From the NCBI GenBank assembly GCA_016946835.1, contig JACVTC010000084.1, positions 711,001-775,000 on the forward strand: a stretch of DNA of 64,000 nt, given 5' to 3'. Each line of letters begins with the position of its first letter. The stretch's first letter is position 1. Below, piece by piece: positions 54,957 through 64,000 of this stretch. Position numbers and translations under genes: made by a program. Under the pieces are notes generated by a model. The model had not been told where the DNA came from, made no database searches, and saw nothing but the letters and a program-made list of their open reading frames with translations. Source of the stretch: Neocallimastix lanati (nom. inval.). Lineage: Eukaryota; Neocallimastigomycota; Neocallimastigomycetes; Neocallimastigales; Neocallimastigaceae.

Positions 54957-55353
54957 TCAATTTTCAATCTCCACGTATAAGTGAACTTCACTGTTAGGAA
55001 CACATTGGTAATAGAATTGGGTATGAGCTACACAGGTAGAACCTTCTTCACAACAGTGATGCGTAATTTCTGGGAAGGTTAAACCACCACATGGATAATA
55101 CATCTTTGCACATTCATCTGGAACACCTGTTGGGGTCACAATGGATGGCTTAAATGAAGTGGTAACCTCCACTGGATTTGAAATGGTGGTGGTAGTCGTT
55201 GTAGTCTTCACAGTAGTTGTTTTAGTTTTAGTGGTTGTAATAGTAGTTGTAGTGGTGGTGGTAGTGGTAGTGGTAGTAGTTGTTGTTGGTTCTACAGTAG
55301 TAGTAGTAGTAGTAGTGGTAGTGGTAGTAGTGGTGGTGGTTGTTGGTTTTACT

Positions 55354-55387
<34 letters not shown>

Positions 55388-55586
55388 AGGTAGGGGTAGT
55401 GGTTGTTGATTGTACTTCTGGAAGACATAAGTTCCAATAATTATTACAGTAATATCCTTGGATACAACAACTTGGGTATGTGTTTAGTTGACCATTACCA
55501 TTACATGAATTGAAGGCCTTAGCACATTGTGTTGGTGTTGGTTCTACATTAGTAGTGGTAGTGGTAGTGGTAGTCGTTGGTTCTAC

Positions 55587-55634
<48 letters not shown>

Positions 55635-58286
55635 GGTAGTGGTAGTGGTAGTGGTAGTAGTTGTTGTTGGTTCTACAGTAGTAGTAGTGGTAGTGGTGGT
55701 AGTTGTTGTTGGTTCTACAGTAGTGGTAGTGGTAGTGGTAGTGGTTGGTTGTACTTCTGGAAGACATAAGTTCCAATAATTATTACAGTAATATCCTTGG
55801 ATACAACAACTTGGATATGTGTTTAGCTGACCATTACCATTACATGAATTGAAGGCCTTAGCACATTGTGTTGGTGTTGGTTCTACATTAGTTGTGGTAG
55901 TAGCGATGGTAGTGGTAGTAGTTGTTGTTGGTTCTACAGTAGTAGTAGTAGTGGTGGTAGTAGTAGTAGTTGTTGTTGGTTCTACATTAGTAGTAGTAGT
56001 AATGATGGTAGTGGTAGTAGTTGTTGTTGGTTCTACAGTAGTGGTAGTGGTAGTGGTAGTGGTTGGCTCAACAGTAGTAGTTGGTTCATCCATAGGAGTT
56101 GATTCATCCACAGTGGTTGGTTCATCAAAAATAGTTTCAAAGACACTATCGGGAAGACATTGATGATAGTATGGATACTTCTTATTACAGGTACTGCCTT
56201 CTTCACAACAGTTTGGAGCATTAGGGAATAAGGTACCACCACACATTTCAAAGGCTCTAGCACATTCACCAACAGTAGGTTCAGCACCATTTCCAGTTGT
56301 AGTAGTAGCAATAGAAGTAGTTAAATCTGGTTCATCCGAAGTAATCGTTTCTACTGGAATCGTAGTAGTAGTAGTAGTAGTAGCAACAGATGTAGTTAAA
56401 TCTGGTTCATCCGAAGTAATCGTTTCTATTGGAATGGTGGTGATCGGGGTCGTCATAGAAGTAGCAATGATGGTTGTTGTTGTTATTGTTGTTGTTGAAT
56501 TTTCTTGTTTTGACTGACAAGTATAAGGCATGGAACACCAATCATTATCCTCAACCCCCCAATCGCCAGATTCGTCAGAGTAGTAGACTTCACAGGTGGT
56601 GGTACAACACTTGTAGTTAGCCCCTTCCGGACAGAGTTGACGGTCCTCAATACCACACCATTCGCCATCTTCCACTCCATACCATTTCTTTATGGATTGA
56701 GAATAGTAGTAAGGTTCCGTCTCCTTCTTCTTACAACAGTCATAACCGTATTGAAGGGACCAACAGATGTTATCTTGATCAATGATACACCATTCCTCAT
56801 CCTCCATGGCCCAGTAACCCTGCTTATCGGTATAGGTTGGAATGGTCGTGTATTGACAGCAGTCATAGCCAGTACCACGACAGCCCCCAAGTCTCTGTTC
56901 ATAGATCGACTGACTGACGTCATAATCCCTTTTATTCAGGTATTCCTTAGCGTAGGAACAATCGAACTGATAGGTTTCACAAATAAATTGGAATCGTTCG
57001 ATGAACCACTGTTTCAAGCCGAGAATATAATCCGAATCGTATTTTTTATCGGTAGTATATTTTCTAAGTTTGATGGTGGTGAATTCGGTATTGCCAAGGA
57101 AGTCTTCATAGCTGAAATTATCTTCGACACGATTATCTACTCTTAGAACTCTACCAGGACGATGACCCTCCGCATCCGGAGTACGATCCTCCTTAATGAA
57201 AGGATCAACAAAGGCCTTCAGCTTATCGATACGAGGAATTAAATCCTTTGGATTGACCCCCCTTCTCATGTATTCCTCCACATATTTCATAAATTCAGGA
57301 TTATTTTCATTGATATCCAGGAGACCGAAGAGAGGATGATCATTTTCCAAAATTTCATCATTAAATCTTCTACTTGGATCTGGATATCTGTAGGCCCCGA
57401 TGTCACTATCAAAATCGTAAAGTAAAGGAATCCACTTCTCCCTACCTTTAGATTTATCCTGATACATATAATAGACGGTGTTGTGGTAGTTGGCGTAGTG
57501 ATCCCATGAACCTAATAAGTATCTGAAGGCTTGCCATCTCATAAACGTTTCCACATCAAAGAATTCCTCCAAATCTTTTCTATTTCTAGCTTTAGCCAAT
57601 TTATTTTGGAATTTAGTGAATTCGGTATCCGTATCCTTAAGATCCTCATCATCGTTGAAGCAGTTGAAGAACTTATTGTCGCCGTAGGATTCATTACAGG
57701 AGTAGAGATGCTTTGTCGATTTTTCACCATAGGTATATTCAATCCATTGAGGTTTGAAGGCATCTCTTAAGGTATAGAATCCCATATATTTTTCATTGAA
57801 GTAAAGCTTAGCAAAGTTAGCGGATAGAGAAGGTAAACCCAAGATATTACAAATATCATAGGCCAATTTTTCTCTTATGAAGGCAGGGTCGACAACTTCA
57901 GAACGTAAACGAAGTTGTTTTCTCTCAAATAAGAGACCTTTCTTCACCTTAATATTATAACCTAATTTAGAAAAGTTGGTGGTATATTGACCTCCAATAG
58001 AAAATTTAATCTTTGGGATTTCGGTGACATCCCTTTTTTTTTTTTTTTTTAATTATTAATTATTTATATAATAATAAGTGTAATATAAATAATATAATAA
58101 TGATGATAGTAATGATAAGAGTACGAAGGTATAAATAAATTAATTGTAAATATAAAAAAAGAAAATTGTTATAACATAAATACATTATATATAATAATAT
58201 CATAACCCAAATATATTATATATAATAATGTCATAACACAAATATATTATATATAATAATGTCATAGCACAAATATATTATATAAT

Positions 58287-58322
<36 letters not shown>

Positions 58323-59263
58323 TAGTATATTATTTTTTTTTTTTTTTTTTGTATATAATTAAATATAAATATTTAAAATTAATAAATGAACTAAAAATAT
58401 AAATATTTATTTAATCAAAATTCATAATATATATATATATATATTTATATATATGTTTATATATTATATATTTATAGATAGTATGAAAAGATATATTTTG
58501 TATTGAAAAAAGAAAAAGAAAAAGAAAAAAAAAAAAAAATTTTTTTATATTAATAATATACCCATTAAGATCAAAAGTTAAGGAAGCATCTTCTGTGACA
58601 TATTCTGGAATAACAAATAATTTATTTTTACTGGCGAACATCGTTTCCAAGGTACTATTAGTGTACGTTGTCACGATATGTTCAAAGTCAGTAATGGTCA
58701 TATTTTTCGATTCAATCAGGTCTAAATCGTTTGGATCAGTGATGGCATTCCTATCAATGTAGCCCTTATTAAAGGCACGAGCAATAGCATTATTAAGGTT
58801 AACCCATGGTGCGGAATAACATTCATCATTTCTAGTGAGATGTTGTCTACTGGTATCGTAGTGACATTGATAGGTTAAAAAGAAATTTTTATAATCCTCA
58901 TCACTAAAATTAATAGTAATATCTGGAACTTCAAAATCCGTGATTTTAAAAAGTTCAGCTCGATTATCTATCTCTCCAAAGTAATCATCCTTGGCTAAAG
59001 CTGATCCTAAAACTATTATAAATCAATAAATAGATAAATAGATAAATAAAAAAATAATATATTATATATTATAATATATAATATATAATATATGATACAA
59101 AAAAAATAAAAATAAAAATAAAAATAAAAAAAAAGTTTAAAAAAAATTAAAGTTATTACATAAAACAATTAGTACCAATTAAATTTAGTGAACTTTATAA
59201 ATTAATTTTTAAAATTTAAATTATTAATAAAAAAAATTTTTTTTTTTGTATTTTTTACTTTAA

Positions 59264-59312
<49 letters not shown>

Positions 59313-59365
59313 TATTATTATTATACTTTACCTAAGGATACTATTGAAAATACACTTAATCTCAT
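54957..59365 (-). CDS. Secreted CotH-like kinase-domain protein with three dockerins and four CBM1 modules (CotH gene 4)
   Basis: Exons 59365-59332, 59012-58562 and 58032-54957 join in frame to 1186 codons plus stop. The signal peptide MRLSVFSIVSLVLGSALA is split by intron 1 at the same place as in the other three genes. The second exon is one codon longer than theirs. The CotH domain (about 20-545) has SWDHYANYHNT and DFDSDIG, where the others have DFDSxFG. Three dockerins follow (CCQYTT..WAMEDEEWC, CWSLQYGYDCC..EDGEWC, CCTTTCEVYY..EDNDWC). The tail is mostly Thr with four CBM1-type modules: CARAFEMCGG, two identical CAKAFNSCNGNG modules and a final CAKMYYPCGG. It is the most diverged of the four and lies 25 kb from gene 3. 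Codons are less AT-biased (many tcc, gac, ggt). Role inferred as for gene 1. Confidence 0.9.
55190..56080 (-). repeat. Thr-codon repeat tracts in CotH gene 4
   Basis: The longest Thr-coding DNA in the window: ACT/ACC/ACA runs with VEPT or VKPT punctuation, interrupted by two CBM1 modules. Confidence 0.85.
55412..55890 (-). repeat. Direct repeat of a CBM1-coding segment in CotH gene 4
   Basis: 55412-55551 and 55751-55890, offset 339 bp, differ at only about two bases. They encode identical CAKAFNSCNGNG modules. This is a very recent duplication and independent of the one in gene 1, where a different module type was doubled. Confidence 0.9.
58170..58286. repeat. 31-bp minisatellite in intron 2 of CotH gene 4
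   Basis: Nearly four units of CATAACACAAATATATTATA + TATAATAATGT, followed by an AAT tract (58290-58322). Confidence 0.9.
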
Positions 59366-59833
59366 TTTTTTTTTTATTATTATTTTTATTTTTTATTTTT
59401 ATTATGAATAATTAAATAATTATTTATAATTTATTTCAATGGTTACTTTTTTCTTTCTTTCTTTTTTTGTTTTATTTACTTTTATTTATTATAATTAATA
59501 TTTTAATAATTTTTTATATTATCTTTTTTTTTTTCTTTTTCTTTTCTTTTTCTTTTCTTTTTATTTTTTATTTCAATATTATTTTTACTTTTATTTTACA
59601 ATAAAATATTTAAATTTGTATTCTTTCTTTCTTTTTTTTTTTTTATTTATAATATTATAATATTAAATATAATATTATAATTATTATTATTATTAATTAA
59701 TTAAAATATTAATTATTTACAAAAAAAAATAATAATAATAATTTTTTTTTTATTTATTTAATAAATTATTTTTATATACAATAAATAAAATTTTATGAAA
59801 ATATTTATTCAACTATTTATTTTATAATTATAG

Positions 59834-59876
59834 AGTAAGCCAGCAAAACAATAAATTTGAATAAGCCAGCCAAACT
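59834..59876. promoter_or_regulatory. Direct repeat TAAGCCAGCAAAAC / TAAGCCAGCCAAAC upstream of CotH gene 4
   Basis: Two 14-bp copies differing at one base, 27 bp apart, about 480-510 bp upstream of the start codon. Their C/G content stands out sharply in a spacer made of A and T. A paired transcription-factor site is possible; no factor is proposed. Confidence 0.4.
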
Positions 59877-60104
59877 TATAATCTTTTAATATACATAGAG
59901 AATATTTCAATTTTATTATTATTATTATTTTTTTTTTTAATTATTTCTTTTTTTTTTTAATATTAATTTTTCCTTCTTTTTTTTTTTTTTTTTTTTTTAC
60001 TATTTAACTTTTTCTCTTTTTTTTTTTTTTTTTAAAGAATTTATTTGAAAGAACGAAATCTCTCTCTATATATATAAAAAGTCATTTTAATTTTTTTTTT
60101 AAAG

Positions 60105-60125
60105 TAATGGAAATGTGTTCCATTA
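60105..60125. other. Perfect inverted repeat TAATGGAA-ATGTG-TTCCATTA
   Basis: 8-bp arms and a 5-nt loop, about 750 bp upstream of CotH gene 4. Could be a dyad binding site or chance. Confidence 0.35.
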
Positions 60126-61983
60126 TCTTCAAATTGGATGAAAGTTTATTTTATTTTATTTTTTAGCAAAAAAAAAAGTTTATTTTTATTTATTTTTTAA
60201 TTATTAATTATTATTATTATTATTATTTATTATTATTATTATTATAATTATTATTATTATTATTATTTAATTATTAATATTTTCTCAATAAAAAAAAAAA
60301 AAGATTTGCGATTTGAATATGACTAAAAACAAAACAAAAAACAAAAAAATTAAAAAAAAAAAAAAAATTTAATTTTAATTTCTATTTTAACTATAAAAGG
60401 AAAGATGTAATTAAAAGAAAAAAATAATTTTAAAATATAATAAAATTTAAGATAATTCATGGCTGTCTAAAATAATAATGATAATGAAATAAAACTAAAA
60501 AAATAAGAAATATATATATAAATAGATAGATAGAAAGATTAGAAAGATAGGATCCATTCAAAGTATAGAGAATAATAATAAATAAAATAACTTTTATAAT
60601 TACATTTCATTATATATTATATAAACTAATTTTTTTTTACTATACTATCTTTATAAATCATTTATGAAAAGAAAGAAAGTAAAAAAAAAAAAAAAAAAAA
60701 GAATTAATATATAATAGGGTAAGATTTTAAATAATATTAATAATTCAGTGTATATAAAATAAAAAAGGAATAATCACTACTCTAAATTTAATATTTTACA
60801 CAAAAAAAAAAAAAGTTTTTTAATTTGTGAAAAGATATTATTATTATTAGTAGAAGTAGAATATTAAATAGAATTTATTTTAAATATCTTTTTAATAAAG
60901 TTGGGTTTATCTTTAATAATATTCCAATAAAAACAAAAAAATTCAAATAATTAATTATTGATGATTTTGTAATGAAAAAAAAGTCTTAATTTATTCTTAA
61001 AATTGATATATTAATAAAATTATAACTAAAAAGTAAAAAAAAAAATTATTTATTATTAATTATTATTTATTTATTTATTATTATTTATTAGTATTTATTT
61101 ATTTATTTGTTAATTATTTAATTATTTAATTATTTAGTTATTTATTATTATTTATTATTATTTATTATTGATCAATAAAATAAATAATTAAATTTTTAAT
61201 AAATAATTAAAAAAAGTTATATTAAAATAAGAAAAAAAAAAAATTTTTTTTAATTATATTAGAAACCTACATAATAATTAAATTATTGTGATTAGATCTA
61301 TCCAACTTTATATAAAATAATTTATTTTTATAGATAATAATTCTTAATATTTATACTTTTATTTTTTTTTAAAAAAAAAAAAAAATAGTAAAACTCTATT
61401 ATCATATTTTATACTTATTTAAGTTAATATTTCATTGATTATTATTTATTATTATTTATTATTATATATCATTTATTTATTATTACTATTTATTACTATT
61501 CAATTATTATTCAATTACTATTCAATTATTATTCAATTATTATTCACTTATTTTTTAAAATTTTAAAATATTTTTAATTAATAATTATCAAAACATGTAT
61601 ATAACATTGTATATATCAAAAGAGTTTTGAAATTGTTACCAATGAGGAAAAAATGCTTCAAACAAAAAAAAATTTTTTTTAATCATTGGATGAACAAAAA
61701 TATTAAATAAAAAAAAAAAATAATTGATTAATAATTAATAATTAATAATTAATAATTAATAATTAATAATTAATAAAATAATAATAATAAAATAATAATA
61801 ATAATTAAATATTATGAATTCATCAGATTGAATTAAATGAATAATATAAATAAATAGCTTAAATGATATAACAAAAAACTTTATTTATATATATTTTGAT
61901 TAAGATGATGACTCTTTTGTTTTTACGATATAAAAGATGGATAGATGGATAGATTTATATATAACTTTATATATTCTATTTAT

Positions 61984-62126
61984 TTATATATAAATTTATA
62001 TATTCTCTTATTTGTATATTCTCTTGCTTGTATATAAATTTATATATTCTCTTGCTTGTATATAAATTTATATATTCTCTTATTTATATATAAATTTATA
62101 TATTCTCTTGCTTGTATATAAATTTT
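61984..62126. repeat. 28-bp minisatellite
   Basis: About five units of TATATAAATTTATATATTCT + CTTGCTTG, with CTTATTTG variants. Confidence 0.9.
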
Positions 62127-62297
62127 TAATATTTGAATTTGATGACCATGGAATAAAAATTTTTTTATTTTTATTTTAAAGGTTCAAAATATGATTTTAG
62201 CATTCGAATAAAGTTGAATTTAATTTTTTTTATATATATAATGTAATGTAAATATATAATGTAATGTAGATAAAATATAAATGATTTCAATTAAAAA

Positions 62298-62299
62298 AT

Positions 62300-62342
<43 letters not shown>

Positions 62343-62345
62343 TTA
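62298..62345. repeat. TTTA microsatellite, about 12 copies
   Basis: TTTATTTATTTA tetramer run. Confidence 0.9.
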
Positions 62346-64000
62346 ATTATATTAACATGCATTAATTTCATCATAAAAGTAAAAAATTTGTTACAGATTT
62401 TATTGCTATTAAAAATAATAAATAAGATTTAAAAAAAAAAAAAAAAAACTAAAAATTTATATAAAATAAAATAAATAAATAAATAAATAAATAAATATAA
62501 AAAAGTTAATAAATAATAATAATAATAATAATTTTTAATTTAAATTAAAATAAAATAAATAAATAAATAAAAGATTTAATAAATAAAAAAAAAAAACAAA
62601 TAAAATAAAATAAAATAAAAATTTGTCAATTTTTAAATATAATAAATAAGGTTACAAAACAAAATAAGAAAAGAAAAAAAAATTTTTTTTATCATATAGA
62701 GCATGACTTCTATCATGAAATATTATTTTTTTTATTCCTTCTATCATTATTTTATTACTTATTTTATTCGTTTTTATTTTATTTTCTATATTTACTAATA
62801 ACTTTCCTTCTTTCTTTTATGGATATTCTAAGTAATGATAATAATGATAATAACGATAATAATAAATTATTGAATGGTTTTAAAGTCTTTTCATTCATTG
62901 ATTTCACTCCATATTAAATAGAATTGATTGTTTGAAAGAAATGATGATTTGTCATAATTCACTATACAAAGAATATTATATTACATAAAGTATCCATTTT
63001 TAGATTTGTCAATCAATCTTTCTGTATATAATATATTAATTATAATATTAATAATAATATTAATAATAATATTAATAATACTATAATAATAATATTATTT
63101 TCTTTTAATGAATTAGTAAGAAAGCAATAAGAAAAAAAAAATGGATAGAAAAGAAGCCATAAAATATTAAAAAAAAAATAATAATAAATAAATGCATTAT
63201 TAAAATTAATTTACATATATATAAATATATATAAATAATAAAATAAAATAAAATAAATAATAAAATAAAATAAAATAAATAATAAAATAAAATATAATAA
63301 ATAATAAAATAAAATATAATAATATTTAATAATAATAAAATAAATAATAAATAATAAAAAATAATAAATAAAAAAAAAAAATAAAAAAATTGAAACAAAA
63401 TAAAATATGGTAAATCTTTATTATTTTTTTAATAATTATTGGATGAATTAAAAAAAAAATTAATTAAAATATAATAATTTAATTTATAATTTAATTTAAC
63501 AAAATTTAATATAATAATTTAATTTATAATTTAATTTAAGAAATTTTAATATAAATTTTAATTTATAATTTAATTTAACAAATTTTAATATAAATTTTAA
63601 AATTTAATTTAATTTATTTGGGTAATAATTAAATTATGAAACATTATAATTTAAAGTTTTAATTCAACTTTCAATATATTCTAATATATGAACTCTATTG
63701 AAATAGTTAATTCTTATCTAAAAAAATAAAATATGTTATAATGAAAAAAATTTTTTTTTTTGAAGTAATGCCGTACAAAAATTGATACAAAATTAAATAT
63801 TTATTTATTTATTTATTTAATTATACATAATGGAAATTATAATAAATAATAATAAAAAATAATCAATAATAAAAAATAATAAAAAATAAACTTTTTTTTT
63901 TTAATATAAAGAGAACATGATATCATAATTAAAAATAATAATTATTTTTATTTTTATTTATTTATTTTTATTTTTTATTGAACTCTATATAAAAATTATA

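Larger units (their letters stand above)
59366..64000. other. Intergenic DNA upstream of CotH gene 4
   Basis: No gene seen up to the window edge. T/C-rich DNA (59390-59640) lies next to the start. Further out are TTA and TTATTTA tracts (60190-60270, 61050-61170, 61430-61550), TAATAATTAA repeats (61730-61810), a 28-bp minisatellite, a TTTA run, and AAAT/AATAAAAT repeats (62460-62620, 63230-63380). A TTTAATTTATAATTTAATTT repeat (63475-63615) has a period of about 47. Confidence 0.7.

Overview
This window looks like nuclear DNA of an anaerobic gut fungus (Neocallimastigomycota). Three things point there. First, spacer DNA is extremely AT-rich and packed with poly-A/poly-T runs, AAT/TTA/TTTA microsatellites and AT minisatellites. 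Second, genes are split by short spliceosomal introns (GTAAGT/GTATGT/GTAAAT donors, AG acceptors). Third, four genes encode secreted proteins with fungal-type (CBM10-like) dockerin modules, which are characteristic of anaerobic fungal cellulosomes. No species is claimed.

Layout. Four paralogous minus-strand genes (1671-5646, 18136-21517, 26432-29505, 54957-59365) encode signal peptide + CotH-like kinase domain + three dockerins + a long Thr-rich tail with 4, 3, 2 and 4 CBM1-type cellulose-binding modules. All share one three-exon structure. Between 35.9 and 41.6 kb two nearly identical GH3 beta-glucosidase copies stand head to head. Both are broken: the minus copy by two frameshifts and a nonsense codon, the plus copy by an internal out-of-frame deletion that removes the catalytic nucleophile. 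At 45.3-47.3 kb an intact three-exon, membrane-anchored metallophosphatase (purple-acid-phosphatase-like) lies beside a decayed copy at 42.7-43.6 kb. A degenerate L1-like LINE with hairpin and poly-A 3' end lies at 14.4-16.4 kb, with a second LINE zinc-finger scrap near 16.8-17.0 kb. Islands of ordinary base composition at 12.2-12.7, 49.9-50.9 and 51.6-52.4 kb are unexplained; the first contains a tRNA-like sequence.

How it fits together. The CotH proteins are built to be secreted, docked on a cellulosome and held to cellulose; whether the CotH domain is an active kinase cannot be seen here. The GH3 copies would have encoded the enzyme that finishes cellulose breakdown to glucose. The window reads as a tandem-expanding family of cellulosome accessory genes amid gene decay, retroelement debris and microsatellite growth. 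The CotH duplications carried over 1 kb of upstream DNA with them, and CBM1 modules have been copied again recently inside genes 1 and 4.
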